This document shows, piece after piece, positions 34,785 to 43,687 of a stretch of 64,000 bases of DNA. The translations under genes were made by a program, and so were the position numbers. How positions within the stretch are numbered: the stretch's first letter is position 1; the number at the start of each line of letters is the position of its first letter. The stretch covers positions 77,204 through 141,203 of the forward strand of contig JAZJZX010000012.1 of assembly GCA_040389445.1 (NCBI GenBank), read 5' to 3'. This DNA comes from UBA5189 sp040389445. GTDB lineage: Bacteria > Chloroflexota > Limnocylindria > Limnocylindrales > CSP1-4. The notes below the pieces were generated by a model, which saw nothing but the letters and a program-made list of their open reading frames with translations, was not told the DNA's origin and did no database searches.

Positions 34785-36274
34785 CAGCGACCTGACCCGG
34801 ACGTTGCGGCGACGGCGTTCATCGACCCGCCGGCCGTGATCCCGAGGCTCGCAGCGAGCTCCCGGATGCCCTCGGTGAAACAGCCGAGCGGCGCCCTTGC
34901 GATACCGGCCCCGATCTGGCCGACGCCGGCCTCGCGATGCGCGATCCCGGTGTTGATGACCGGGGCGATCCCCGAATCCACCACCCGTCGAGCGTCGATC
35001 CCGGTCGGCGTTCCGGCGAATGCCAGTGAGGGCAGCGCATAGGCGGGATTTCGTCCGAGGGTGATCCGGCCCATGAGTCGGGTGAACTCGAGCGCGTCGG
35101 CGGCCGTGCCGCCGACGAACCTGACGATCGCCGGGGCGGCCGCCATCGCAAAACCGCCGATTCCGAAGGTCTCGGTGATGGCGCTGTCCCCGAGGTCGGG
35201 GTTGGCATCCTCGGGTCCATAGCCCGGGAAGTACAGGCCGTCCGGGACGCCCACGGGTGAGGTGAACCACCGGTCGCCGGTACCGGACAGCCGGATCCCG
35301 AACTCCACGCCGTTGCGGGTCATGGCGGTGACGACCGACGAACCGGGAATCCCGTGTGCGGCGTCCAGGGCGGACTTGCAGGCCGCCATGGACAGGTTCA
35401 GGAAGAAGTGGTCGTTGCCGCGAAGAAAATCGAGGACGCTCGCGGCGGTGACCGTGTCCGCTGTTCGAACGATCCAGGGCGCGAGCATGCGGACGAGCAG
35501 TGAGGTCGAGGCGATATTTCGGTTGTGACCCTCGTCGCCCATCTGCAGGGCCTGACCGGTCAGGCTGCGCAGGTCGATCGGCCCGGAGGCCTGCAGCGTC
35601 GTCGAGAGGGTCGGACCGAGGACGTCCCGGAACCAGCGCAACCGTTCCAGTACCGACGCGTCATAGGCGCCGAACCGGAGGACCTTGCCGAGGCCCTCGT
35701 TGAGGGTCGCGTGCGCTCGCGTGCCGCCGGCGGCATTCTCGACCACCACGACCGGCATGGACGGGCTCACGACGCCGGCCATCGGCCCCACGGTCGCGTG
35801 GTGATGGCACGGCGCAAATTCGATGGCGCCGGAATCCGCGAGCTCCTGCGCCTGCCCGGCCGTCGATGCCCAGCCTTCAAACAGGATCGCACCCACGATG
35901 GCGCCACGAACCGGACCGCACATGTGGTTCCAGGAGATCGGCGGCCCCGAGTGGAGGAGCTGCCTGCCCACCAGGCCGATGGCCTCGCTCGCCGGCCGGA
36001 TGTCGACCAGCAGGGGCTGTGCGCTCAGGAGTCGGCTCAGGGCCTCCGCGTTCGCGGCGGCGACCTGCCTTCCCACGGCGTCGGCGGGATCGTCCTCGAG
36101 GCGCGCGAGAAGGAGGCCGACGTCCCGATCTCCCTCGGCCGGCGGACGCCAGTCGAGCGCGGCCACGGTCGCGCCGTGTGCGGCGGGAGCCTCCGCGAAC
36201 ATCGCGAGGCCCACGTTGATGGCGCGGACTTCCTGGGGGAACAGCCGGGAGGTCGCCAGCATGGGTTCGGTCAC
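34784..36274 (-). CDS. allG: DUF1116 protein, AllG/YlbE-like oxamate carbamoyltransferase subunit
   Basis: A 496-residue protein matching the DUF1116 (YlbE) family. It shows SWNHMCGPVRGAIVGAILFEGWA near residue 120, CHHHATVGPMAGVVSPSMPVVVVEN, the stretch GQALQMGDEGHNRN, then FFLNLSMAACK and a C-terminal IITAGG-like end (ASLGITAGGSMNA). In E. coli AllG forms, with AllF and AllH, the oxamate carbamoyltransferase that turns oxalurate into oxamate and carbamoyl phosphate. It overlaps fdrA by 4 bp and the kinase gene by 1 bp, so expression is tightly coupled. Confidence 0.85.
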   Translation of the reverse strand: MTEPMLATSRLFPQEVRAINVGLAMFAEAPAAHGATVAALDWRPPAEGDRDVGLLLARLEDDPADAVGRQVAAANAEALSRLLSAQPLLVDIRPASEAIGLVGRQLLHSGPPISWNHMCGPVRGAIVGAILFEGWASTAGQAQELADSGAIEFAPCHHHATVGPMAGVVSPSMPVVVVENAAGGTRAHATLNEGLGKVLRFGAYDASVLERLRWFRDVLGPTLSTTLQASGPIDLRSLTGQALQMGDEGHNRNIASTSLLVRMLAPWIVRTADTVTAASVLDFLRGNDHFFLNLSMAACKSALDAAHGIPGSSVVTAMTRNGVEFGIRLSGTGDRWFTSPVGVPDGLYFPGYGPEDANPDLGDSAITETFGIGGFAMAAAPAIVRFVGGTAADALEFTRLMGRITLGRNPAYALPSLAFAGTPTGIDARRVVDSGIAPVINTGIAHREAGVGQIGAGIARAPLGCFTEGIRELAASLGITAGGSMNAVAATSGSGR

Positions 36275-37941
36275 AGGGGTGCGCCCGGACCGGTGACGAC
36301 GGACATCGCGATGCCGCCGGCCGAACCTGCCCCGTCCGACGCGCCGCCGCCTGCTGGCCCACCACCATCACCGCGCGTCGCCGCGGCGATTGCAGCCGCG
36401 ATGCCCGCCGCCTGGGCATTGCTCGGCGCGAGGATCACGCCGGCGGCGGCCAGGATCGCCTCCTGTCTGGATCGGCCCTGGAAATCGGCGTCCGTCCCGC
36501 ACACGGACGCCACCACCGCCAGGTGTCGACCGGCCCGGGCGGCCCGCTGCCGGGCGTCGCGGATCGCCGGCACGAGCGCACCGGCGGGATCGGCGTTGGC
36601 GCCATGGCCGAGGACGACATCCAGGAGGATCACGGCGGTCGATGGATCGTCGGCAGCAGCCACGATGTGCTCATTCCGCAGCCTCGGGTCGATCATGGGG
36701 TGGGGCCGTCCCACGGTGTACTCGTCGTCGCCCAGATCGAGGATTTCATGGGTCCTGGCCGCTTCTGCCCCGAGCGTCCAGCCCAGGATGAGTTTTGCCT
36801 CGCCGGAAAGGGAGCCACCGGCAAAGAGACCCCGGATTCGCCACTGACCCGGCTGGAGGCGGGCAATGGCATCAGCCGAAGCCCGACGAGACGCGCCGGC
36901 CGGACCAGCCGAAACCTCGGTCCGATCGGCCCCGTCCGCGGAATCAGCGCCGCCGGTTGTATCGCCGGCCGTCGCGTCGGCGACCGCTTCGCCCCGCGAG
37001 AGCGCCGTGGCTGCGTTCGCCGCGGCCTCGAAGGTGCGCGCCGGGATCAGGCCGAATGCGCGGACCGTGGCCGGATCCCCGCCCAGGAAGTTGACGACGA
37101 CCGGTGTCTCGAGCGAGCCGGCGGCCTGAAGCACGACCCTGGCCACGGTGTCGGCCGGGGGCTTGGAGATGAGCACGATCACCCGCGTACCGGGGTCCGC
37201 ATCGAGTCGCCGAAGCGCGGCCAGCATCATCGTTCCCCCGACGCGCGCGTCCAGGTCGCGCCCGCCGACGCCGATCGCCTGCGATACGCCCGCTCCGCCC
37301 CGGTCGATGAGGCAGCTGACCTGCTGCAGGCCCGTTCCCGACGCGCCGATCAGACCGATGTCACCGCGCCGAACGGCGTTCGCAAATCCAAGCGGTACGC
37401 CGTCGAGGATGGCGGTCCCGCAGTCCGGGCCCATGAGCAACAGGTCACGGGCCACGGCCAGGTTCTTGAGCTCGATCTCGTCCTCGATCGGGACGTTGTC
37501 GCTGAACAGGAAGACGTTGATACCTCGCTTGAGCGCCTTGAGCGCCTCGGCCGTCGCGTACGTCCCCGGTGTGGAAACGAGCGCGACATCGGCGCCACCC
37601 AGATCGGCGACGCCCTCGGCAATGGTTCGCCACGAGGTCCGGACGGCATCCGCGGCCGTGCCGGCATCCGTTCCGGACAGGCGCTCCGCGGCGCGGTCGA
37701 GCGCGATCTCCGCCGCGGCGTCGGCGTCGGCGGCCACCGCCACGACCAGGTCGTTCGGGCCGGCGGCGAGGGCCGCCTCGGCGAGCAGCCCCGCCTCCTG
37801 GAGGACCTCCCGGTTGGCGAGAGTGGCCATCACCAGGCCCGCTCGCGTGATCCCGTCCAGTCCTTCGATCTCGGCCGCGATCCGCATGAGTTCCACGGAG
37901 TCGCGGTAGCTGTTCCGGAAGACTCTCGCGTGGACGGTCAT
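36271..37941 (-). CDS. allF: FdrA/AllF, acyl-CoA-synthetase-like subunit
   Basis: A 556-residue protein of the FdrA family, related to succinyl-CoA synthetase alpha chains. It begins HARVFRNSYRDSVELMRIA, has the CoA-ligase-like loop IGLIGASGTGLQQVSCLIDRGG, MGPDCGTAILDG and the C-terminal domain FAGGSLSGEAKLIL. A Gly/Ala/Asp-rich linker (about residues 320-345) joins the domains. AllF is one of three chains of oxamate carbamoyltransferase. Overlaps of 4 bp at both ends (37938-37941 and 36271-36274) link it to allH and allG. Confidence 0.88.
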   Translation of the reverse strand: MTVHARVFRNSYRDSVELMRIAAEIEGLDGITRAGLVMATLANREVLQEAGLLAEAALAAGPNDLVVAVAADADAAAEIALDRAAERLSGTDAGTAADAVRTSWRTIAEGVADLGGADVALVSTPGTYATAEALKALKRGINVFLFSDNVPIEDEIELKNLAVARDLLLMGPDCGTAILDGVPLGFANAVRRGDIGLIGASGTGLQQVSCLIDRGGAGVSQAIGVGGRDLDARVGGTMMLAALRRLDADPGTRVIVLISKPPADTVARVVLQAAGSLETPVVVNFLGGDPATVRAFGLIPARTFEAAANAATALSRGEAVADATAGDTTGGADSADGADRTEVSAGPAGASRRASADAIARLQPGQWRIRGLFAGGSLSGEAKLILGWTLGAEAARTHEILDLGDDEYTVGRPHPMIDPRLRNEHIVAAADDPSTAVILLDVVLGHGANADPAGALVPAIRDARQRAARAGRHLAVVASVCGTDADFQGRSRQEAILAAAGVILAPSNAQAAGIAAAIAAATRGDGGGPAGGGASDGAGSAGGIAMSVVTGPGAPL

Positions 37942-38909
37942 GCAGCGGCCCTCACCGTTTCCGGAAGGGGCACGGCCGGGGTATCGACCACCGTCCCCGC
38001 CAGGGCATCGAGACCCATGAGGACTCCCACCAGCGTATCCGTACCCGACGTCGCACCGAAGGCCACCGACCGCTCGATGGTCGACGCGAGCCCGGTGGGA
38101 TCCGGCCCGATGAGCGCGGCCATCAACTCGTGGAGGCCGGCCGCGAACTCGCCGTCGGCGGCATGGCGAAGGAATGCCGTGCTGACCGCGGTTGTTCGGG
38201 CCGGAGCTGTGTCAACGACGCGGCGGAGGTACGTGGCGTCCAACGTTCCGGGGGGCGGCATCGCCGTGACGGCGGCGGCCATCCCGACGAGCGCATCGTC
38301 ACCCGACGGCGTCAGCCCGGGCCCCAGCCCCACCAGCGATTCGGCCGCCATGCCGGCCGCCGATGGATCCGCGTCGCGCAGGGCCGCAGCGAGGCGCTGG
38401 AGGCGCGGTGCCGCGAGGCGGGCGACCGATTGTAGCGACGTGTGCCCGTCGTGGTGGACGAGGTCGCCGAGGCCGTCGCCTGATCCTGAGCGTGCTCGGA
38501 CGGCGGCGGCCACCAGGCCCCGCACGTCCGACGCCCGGACGCGCCACCGGGTCCGGGCGAGGGCGAAATCGGTCGAGGGCAGACGCGGGGACCAGCCGGC
38601 GGCGTGGGAAAGATCGATCGCGATGGCGCCGGCCGGGATCCGGATCCAGCGCTCATCCAGGAGGACCTGATGTCCGATCCGGAGCCCCGCGGCCCGGAAG
38701 TCGATGTCGCCGCGCATACGCAGCCCGTGGGGGAGAGGCTCGACCGAGGATCCCCCGATCGTGATCAGGCCCCCGGGCGTCTCGAGGTTCACGACCGACC
38801 TGAAGACGCTGTGCACGACGCAGCGTCCACCACGGGCCAGGTGCGCCCGAATGGCGTCGCTGACGAGGGTGGCGTCCAGCGCGTCGGGCCGTGTCGAGGT
38901 CGGGTGCAT
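37938..38909 (-). CDS. allH: DUF2877 protein, AllH/YlbF-like oxamate carbamoyltransferase subunit
   Basis: A 323-residue protein of the DUF2877 family. It has VVHSVFRSVVNLET, then GMAAESLVGLGPGLTPSGDDALVGMAAAVTA and the closing YLRRVVDTAPARTTAVSTAFLRHAADGEFAAGLHELMAAL. These are the conserved blocks of AllH/YlbF. It is the first gene of the operon and diverges from pucR by 87 bp. ATG 38909 has no Shine-Dalgarno; a GTG at about 38945 is possible. Confidence 0.85.
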   Translation of the reverse strand: MHPTSTRPDALDATLVSDAIRAHLARGGRCVVHSVFRSVVNLETPGGLITIGGSSVEPLPHGLRMRGDIDFRAAGLRIGHQVLLDERWIRIPAGAIAIDLSHAAGWSPRLPSTDFALARTRWRVRASDVRGLVAAAVRARSGSGDGLGDLVHHDGHTSLQSVARLAAPRLQRLAAALRDADPSAAGMAAESLVGLGPGLTPSGDDALVGMAAAVTAMPPPGTLDATYLRRVVDTAPARTTAVSTAFLRHAADGEFAAGLHELMAALIGPDPTGLASTIERSVAFGATSGTDTLVGVLMGLDALAGTVVDTPAVPLPETVRAAA

Positions 38910-38960
38910 CGCGCGAATCGTAGGCAGTGGTTCCGCAACCGTCACTAGCCGATATCCACA

Positions 38961-38990
38961 TTGACGCGGGCATCCACTGTCGGGTATTGA
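38961..38990 (+). promoter_or_regulatory. Candidate promoter for leaderless pucR; divergent control region
   Basis: TTGACG (38961-38966), 18 bp, TATTGA (38985-38990), then six nucleotides to ATG 38997. The predicted +1 coincides with the start codon. The whole divergent gap (38910-38996) is the natural site for PucR control of allHFGK; ATCCAC occurs twice (38954, 38972) but no strong dyad is seen. Confidence 0.55.
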
Positions 38991-38996
38991 TAGTGC

Positions 38997-40568
38997 ATGC
39001 TGGTCCAGACGCCGCTCCCCGATGCCCAGGTCCGCGACGCCATTCGACTCGCCGACATCGTTCGGCTCCCCATCCTTCGCGGAGCCCAGGTGGTCGGCGG
39101 TGCGTCGGGACTGGATCGACTGGTCCGGTCGGTGAATGTCATGGAGGTCCCGGACATCCACGAATGGGTGAAGCCGGATGAGTTGCTCCTGACCACGGCC
39201 TATCCGCTTCGTGATGATCCGACGGCCCTCGCGGCACTCATTCCACGACTGTCCGAGCGTGGCCTCGCCGGCATCGCGCTCAAGCCGACGCGCTACATCA
39301 CGGCCACCCCGCCCGAGATGATCGAGGCCGCGGATCGGCTGAGGTTCCCCCTCATCGAGCTGCCGGCCGATGCCTCGTTCAACGAGATCATCAATGCCGT
39401 CCTGTCCGAGATCCTGGCCGCCCAGACCGTCCAGCTCCAGCGCTCGGCGGCGATCCACGATCGATTCACCTCGATCGTCCTGTCCGGCGGCGGCCTCCGC
39501 CAGATTGCCGAGGCGTTGGCCGAGCTGATCTCCCGGCCGGTCGGGATCATCGATGCCGCGGGGACCCTCCAATGGCAAACGGCGCCGGATGTGGATCGGG
39601 ACGCCAACGTCATGGTCCAGCCGATCCAGGTGGGGGCGGAACGCTACGGCGCGGTCCTCGTGAAGGGGGGCGCTTCCGGCCTGGGGCCCGAGCAGTTGGA
39701 AGCGGTCGAGCACGCGGCGACGGTCGCCGCTCTGCGTCAGGTGCAGGCACGCGCCGTATTCGAGGCAGATCGACGATTCCAGACGGTCTGTCTGGAGGAG
39801 CTCGTCACCGGCCACGTCACCGATCGAAGCGTCCTGATGGAACGAGCCGCGGCGTTCGCCTGGGATCTCACGACCCCGCGGGCAGTGTTGCTCGCCGAGG
39901 TCGCGGCGGTCGCTGGCCGGCCCTTCTCGGCCCTCGCCGGAACCCGCGAGGAGGCCGAACTTCGACATGGGCTGGCCGAGGCGGCCCGGGCGAGTCTCGG
40001 ACCGAACGCCATCGCGTGGGAACGGAGCCAGGAAATTGGAGCGCTCGTCGCGACGGCCGGCGTGGGAGAAGCCGGCCTGCGGGAGGCGGGGGCGGCGTTC
40101 CTCGCCGAGGCGGCCCGGCGAATGCCGAAGGGTGTCGTCAGCGTGGGTATCGGCCGACCGGCCCGGGACCCGCTCCGGATCCACGCTTCGTTCGGCGACG
40201 CGCGCCGGGCCCTGGCGATCGGGCGCTGGAGTCGGGGGCCGGGTCACCTGGTGCTGTTTTCCGATCTGGGCGTGGACCGACTGCTCGCCGATGTGTCCGA
40301 GTCGGAGGTGGAGTCCTACTGTGCGTCGGTTCTCGGGCCCCTCGAGGCCTACGATCAGGCCACCGGAACGGCCCTTGTTCGCACGCTGGACACGTTCCTC
40401 GCAACCCGCAACGGCGCACTCGCGGCGAGGCAGCTGTTCGTCCACTACAACACGCTGAAGAACCGGCTCACCAAGATCGAGGAGGTCATCGGCCCGTTCG
40501 TCGACGACCCCGAGCGCTGCCTCAGCCTGTCGCTCGCGCTCCGCCTCCGACGGCTGCCCGCGCCCTGA
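38997..40568 (+). CDS. PucR-family transcriptional regulator
   Basis: A 523-residue regulator. The N-terminal PucR ligand domain (about 15-140) contains ADIVRLPILRGAQVVGGASGLDRLVRSVNVMEVPDIHEWVKPDELLLTT. The middle CdaR GGDEF-like domain follows, and the C-terminal helix-turn-helix reads LVRTLDTFLATRNGALAARQLFVHYNTLKNRLTKIEEVIG (HTH_30). PucR proteins activate purine-catabolism genes in response to allantoin or related ureides. It diverges from allH and is the obvious controller of that operon. No ribosome-binding site is visible at ATG 38997. Confidence 0.93.
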   Translation: MLVQTPLPDAQVRDAIRLADIVRLPILRGAQVVGGASGLDRLVRSVNVMEVPDIHEWVKPDELLLTTAYPLRDDPTALAALIPRLSERGLAGIALKPTRYITATPPEMIEAADRLRFPLIELPADASFNEIINAVLSEILAAQTVQLQRSAAIHDRFTSIVLSGGGLRQIAEALAELISRPVGIIDAAGTLQWQTAPDVDRDANVMVQPIQVGAERYGAVLVKGGASGLGPEQLEAVEHAATVAALRQVQARAVFEADRRFQTVCLEELVTGHVTDRSVLMERAAAFAWDLTTPRAVLLAEVAAVAGRPFSALAGTREEAELRHGLAEAARASLGPNAIAWERSQEIGALVATAGVGEAGLREAGAAFLAEAARRMPKGVVSVGIGRPARDPLRIHASFGDARRALAIGRWSRGPGHLVLFSDLGVDRLLADVSESEVESYCASVLGPLEAYDQATGTALVRTLDTFLATRNGALAARQLFVHYNTLKNRLTKIEEVIGPFVDDPERCLSLSLALRLRRLPAP

Positions 40569-40570
40569 CG

Positions 40571-40590
40571 CGGCGCGGGCAGCCGCGCCG
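40571..40590 (+). terminator. GC hairpin after pucR
   Basis: CGGCGCGG-GCAG-CCGCGCCG: a perfect 8-bp stem with a tetraloop starting 3 bp after the pucR stop. There is no following T-tract. The convergent gap to amtB (40569-40670) contains further short G/C dyads but no other feature. Confidence 0.6.
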
Positions 40591-40670
40591 AGCGGGCGGT
40601 CCGGCAGCCCTACGACGGCCAGCGCCGGCTCGAACGGCGCGAGTCGCCGCTGGGCGGTGCCTCTTCTGGC

Positions 40671-41888
40671 CTATGCGCCTTCGTACGCGATTTCGCCGTG
40701 GAGACCCTGGTCCAGGCCTCCCTCTTCCGTCTCGGCCGTGACGCGAACGGGCGTCACCTTGTCGATCAGCCAGAGCATGCCGTAGGTGAATACGAACGAC
40801 CAGACCGTTGCCAGAAGCACCGCTCCCACCTCGACGAGGAAGAAGTTGGCATTGCCTGCCAGGAGTCCGTCGGCGCCGGCCGGGTTCCACGCCTTGGAGG
40901 CGAAGATCCCGAGCAGGACGATCCCGAGCGAACCACCGACCCCGTGGACGCCCCAGACGTCGAGCGCGTCGTCCAGCTTGTAGCGGTTCTTGAGCGCCAC
41001 GGCGCCATAGCAGACCGCCCCGGCGGCGCAGCCGATGATGATCGCGGTGATCGGCGAGACGTAGCCGGCCGCGGGCGTGATGGTGGCCAGGCCGGCCACC
41101 GCGCCGGTCAGCAGGCCCAGGAACTTCGGCCGCTTCGCAAAGCGGGCATCGAGCGCCAACCAGACGATCGCGGCGAACGAGGCCGCGATGTCCGTGTTCA
41201 GGAACGCGATCGCGGTCACCGAATCCACCCGGAATTCGCTGCCCGCATTGAACCCGTACCAGCCGAACCAGAGAAGGCCCGTGCCGAGCGCGACGAGCGG
41301 AATGCTGTGCGGCCCCGCGTCGGCGGTTCGTCGACGACCGACGTAGACGACCGATGCGAACGCGGCCGTGCCGGCGATCGCATGAACGGCGATGCCGCCC
41401 GCGAAATCGAGCACGCCCAGCTGGGCCAGCCACCCGCCGCCCCAGATCATGTGCACGAACGGGAAATACACGAGCACCAGCCAGCCGGTGAGGAAGACCA
41501 TGTAGGCACGGAAGGTGACCCGGTTCGTGAAGGCACCGGTGATCAGGGCAGGCGTGATGATCGCGAACATCATCTGGTAGGCCACGAACACGATCATCGG
41601 AATCGTCTCGTTCGGCGAAGGCGTCGACAGCGTGATGCCCTGGAGGAACGCCATGTCCAGGTTGCCGATGATGGCGCCCTCGCCGCCGGAGAAGCTCAGC
41701 GAGAACCCAAAAGCCACCCAGAGGATGGTCGTCCAGCCCATGGACACGAAGCTCTGCATCATGATGGCGAGCACATTCTTCCGGCCGACCAGTCCGCCGT
41801 AGAAGAACGCGAGGCCCGGCGTCATGAGCATCACGAGGCTGCTCGCCAGCAGCATGAATCCGGTATTGCCGGTGTCCAGTCCCGTCAT
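40671..41888 (-). CDS. amtB: Ammonium transporter
   Basis: A 405-residue membrane channel with about 11 helices. Family signatures are GNTGFMLLASSLVMLMTPGLAFFYGGLVGRKN, DFAGGIAVHAIAG (with pore-lining His), HGVGGSLGIVLLGIFA (second pore His) and GVVCYG-type late helices. Amt proteins move ammonia across the membrane and are controlled by GlnK. Start ATG 41888 has GAGAGG upstream; an ATG at 41912 adds eight residues. No glnK neighbour is seen. Its place beside the ureide cluster suggests recovery of released ammonia. Confidence 0.95.
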   Translation of the reverse strand: MTGLDTGNTGFMLLASSLVMLMTPGLAFFYGGLVGRKNVLAIMMQSFVSMGWTTILWVAFGFSLSFSGGEGAIIGNLDMAFLQGITLSTPSPNETIPMIVFVAYQMMFAIITPALITGAFTNRVTFRAYMVFLTGWLVLVYFPFVHMIWGGGWLAQLGVLDFAGGIAVHAIAGTAAFASVVYVGRRRTADAGPHSIPLVALGTGLLWFGWYGFNAGSEFRVDSVTAIAFLNTDIAASFAAIVWLALDARFAKRPKFLGLLTGAVAGLATITPAAGYVSPITAIIIGCAAGAVCYGAVALKNRYKLDDALDVWGVHGVGGSLGIVLLGIFASKAWNPAGADGLLAGNANFFLVEVGAVLLATVWSFVFTYGMLWLIDKVTPVRVTAETEEGGLDQGLHGEIAYEGA

Positions 41889-42173
41889 GGTCCCTCTCTC
41901 CCGACGCGTCAAGTCGACGGACCCATCCTAGGTACCGTCCCATGGGCCGTCTGTGTCCTGACCTCATCGTTCATGGTCCCGTGACTGTCCGAATCGGCTA
42001 CTCCGGGTTGGCAGGTGTGGGGACGACACTCGCGGAGTCGATCGTGCCAGCAGCCGGCCGGGGATTGACGCCCCTCGAGATACGGATCGTGGTGATCCTG
42101 AAGGGTGGCGCGTCGTTCGGAGAGCACCTAGCGCCGTGCCGGTTCGGTCACCTCGGGAGCTCGGCTGGTCCGG
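41889..42173. other. Gene-free gap between amtB and vapC
   Basis: 285 bp without a convincing gene. It holds the amtB upstream region on the minus strand, with TAGGAT (about 41935-41940) as a candidate -10. Nothing else is recognised. Confidence 0.5.
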
Positions 42174-42569
42174 TCAGACGCCGATGCGCACGATCCCCGG
42201 CAATTCGTCGTAGCCGCGATCGAAGGTCATGATCTGGACGATCCCGCGGCGCTGCATCACCGCAAGATGCAGGGCGTCCCGTGCCGTCAGTCGTCCGGCA
42301 CCCACGATCACCGCGGCCCGCCGCATGTCCTCGAGCTCGATCGGGTAGACCTCGTCGACGACCCCGAGAAGGGCCGCTGTTGCGGGTCCGATGGCATCTC
42401 GACGGTTGATGGCCACGTAGCGATGCATGATCTCCTGGAGCACCTCGACGTCGGTTACCAACCGCTGGCGATCTTCGATCGCGCGCTCCAGGAGAAGTCG
42501 GGCCCTGGATTTGTTTGGATGATCCGATCCGACGAGATACATCGGGATGTTCGAGTCGATGAGGATCAC
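42174..42569 (-). CDS. vapC: VapC-like PIN-domain toxin
   Basis: A 131-residue PIN-domain ribonuclease. MILIDSNIPMYLVG supplies the first acidic residue (Asp 5), DVEVLQEIMHRY the conserved Glu, and LTARDALHLAVMQRRGIVQIMTFDRGYDELPGI the last acidic cluster and core strand. Such toxins cleave tRNA or rRNA and are silenced by a cognate antitoxin. Its start overlaps the antitoxin stop by 4 bp (ATGA, 42566-42569). Confidence 0.88.
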   Translation of the reverse strand: MILIDSNIPMYLVGSDHPNKSRARLLLERAIEDRQRLVTDVEVLQEIMHRYVAINRRDAIGPATAALLGVVDEVYPIELEDMRRAAVIVGAGRLTARDALHLAVMQRRGIVQIMTFDRGYDELPGIVRIGV

Positions 42570-42859
42570 GAGGTTGCGGTCGAGGACGGTGCCGGGTCCG
42601 GCGATTCCGAGTTCACCCCGTCTTGTCCGCGTTCGATCTCACCGAGCATTTCGTCGATGTTGCCGCTCGGGAACAGATGGACCGCTGCCTCCCGAACCGC
42701 TCGAAGTTTGGTCTCGGGGAGCGGGTAGTCTGTGGCAACAAACGCTGCGCGAAGGGCATCGCGGACCCAGGCAGCCGTTGTCTGACGCCGACGCCGAGCC
42801 AGGGCCTGGATCTCGGCGAGCTCCTCATCCTCGAGGAGAACCTGGAGTCGTTTCGTCAT
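42566..42859 (-). CDS. vapB: Ribbon-helix-helix antitoxin of the PIN toxin
   Basis: A 97-residue protein. The N-terminus KRLQVLLEDEELAEIQALARRRRQTTAAWVRDALRAAF is a ribbon-helix-helix DNA-binding domain; the C-terminal part would wrap the toxin. ATG 42859 has no Shine-Dalgarno. A TTGACT-N17-TAGGCT promoter ends seven nucleotides upstream, so the mRNA is probably leaderless. A 7-bp inverted repeat in the promoter spacer is a likely autoregulatory operator. Confidence 0.8.
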   Translation of the reverse strand: MTKRLQVLLEDEELAEIQALARRRRQTTAAWVRDALRAAFVATDYPLPETKLRAVREAAVHLFPSGNIDEMLGEIERGQDGVNSESPDPAPSSTATS

Positions 42860-42866
42860 GACGATG

Positions 42867-42895
42867 AGCCTAGCTGACTCAGCGTCATGAGTCAA
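42867..42895 (-). promoter_or_regulatory. vapBC promoter with palindromic operator in the spacer
   Basis: On the minus strand TTGACT (42890-42895), 17 bp and TAGGCT (42867-42872). Within it TGACTCA-TGACGC-TGAGTCA (42875-42894) is a perfect 7-bp inverted repeat, well placed for antitoxin repression. Confidence 0.7.
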
Positions 42896-42927
42896 TCAGG
42901 CAAGTTCGATCCCGCCGGGGCCGCTCC

Positions 42928-43362
42928 TTACGGCAGCGGGTCCAGGATGACGACCGGGATGAGCCGGGTGGTCAGCTTCGGATACTCGCCGATGCCCGGG
43001 TGCAACGCGATGTGCTGGAGCCAGAGTCGATCGCGCTCGGCACCATCCGCGGTGGAGGCGCGAGCCTGGAACTTCTTCCGGTCAACCTCGATCGTGGCGA
43101 TCGGGTCCGCCAGGAGGTTGTGATACCAGCCCGGGTGCGTCGGGGCGCCGCCCTTGGAGGCCGTCACGATGTAGCGGCCGTTGTCCAGGGAGTAGGCGAG
43201 AGGGCTGAGGTGCATCTCGCCCGAGCGCGCGCCCCTCGTGCTGAGGAGCAGCGCTTGTCGGCCGACCCAGTTGCCGGTGATGGCGTGGCCGTGCTCGCGG
43301 ATCTCCGCGATCAGCGTCTCAGTGGCCGCGGCCCAGGCCGCGCGTACTTCAGGCGTAATCAT
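42928..43362 (-). CDS. Deazaflavin (F420)-dependent nitroreductase family protein
   Basis: A 144-residue split-barrel protein (DUF385/Ddn family). The blocks ALLLSTRGARSGEMHLSPLAYSLDNGRYIVTASKGGAPTHPGWYHNLLADPIATIEV and ARASTADGAERDRLW, then PGIGEYPKLTTRLIPVVIL are typical. Members use reduced F420 to reduce quinones or nitro compounds. This implies F420 synthesis in the organism. GAGGT lies 14 nt before ATG 43362, rather far. The frame extends to 43494 without similarity. Confidence 0.85.
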   Translation of the reverse strand: MITPEVRAAWAAATETLIAEIREHGHAITGNWVGRQALLLSTRGARSGEMHLSPLAYSLDNGRYIVTASKGGAPTHPGWYHNLLADPIATIEVDRKKFQARASTADGAERDRLWLQHIALHPGIGEYPKLTTRLIPVVILDPLP

Positions 43363-43398
43363 GGGCTGGGTCTGGTACCTCGGCAATCGTCGGGCGCT

Positions 43399-43416
43399 TC
43401 GTTGCGTAGGCAACGA
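43399..43416. promoter_or_regulatory. Inverted repeat upstream of the Ddn-like gene
   Basis: TCGTTGC-GTAG-GCAACGA: perfect 7-bp arms 37 bp upstream of the start, in the 100-bp gap before a membrane-protein gene. Position suits an operator for the F420-type gene. Confidence 0.4.
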
Positions 43417-43462
43417 TCCTACACGAGGAGCGGCGAGATCGCGTTCGACGGGTTCGATTGCC

Positions 43463-43687
43463 TCAGGTCGTGGGGGGATCCGCCGGAGGTTCATCGTTCG
43501 CTGTTGAAACCGCGCGCGGGCGAGCCGCGATCACGATGAGGGCGGCGACGCCGATGGCCACGATCGGCCCGGCCCACGGGAGCGCCAGGCCGTCCCGGAC
43601 GGCGCCGCCGCCCAGAAGCACCAGCCCGGCAGCGGCGAACAGCAGCCCGGAGATGAACGACAAGGCGTCGAAGTCATGGCGTCGCAT
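43463..43687 (-). CDS. Small two-helix membrane protein
   Basis: A 74-residue protein with two hydrophobic segments (about residues 10-28 and 37-55) and a short charged tail. ATG 43687 overlaps the stop of the PspC/LiaF-like gene by 1 bp (TGATG), so it is co-translated with it. Family not recognised; probably an accessory membrane protein of the envelope-stress unit. Confidence 0.6.
   Translation of the reverse strand: MRRHDFDALSFISGLLFAAAGLVLLGGGAVRDGLALPWAGPIVAIGVAALIVIAARPRAVSTANDEPPADPPTT

Noticed and set aside
37938..40445. 835-codon minus-strand frame covering allH and the pucR complement
   Set aside because: Only the last 323 codons match AllH; the upstream part is antisense to PucR.
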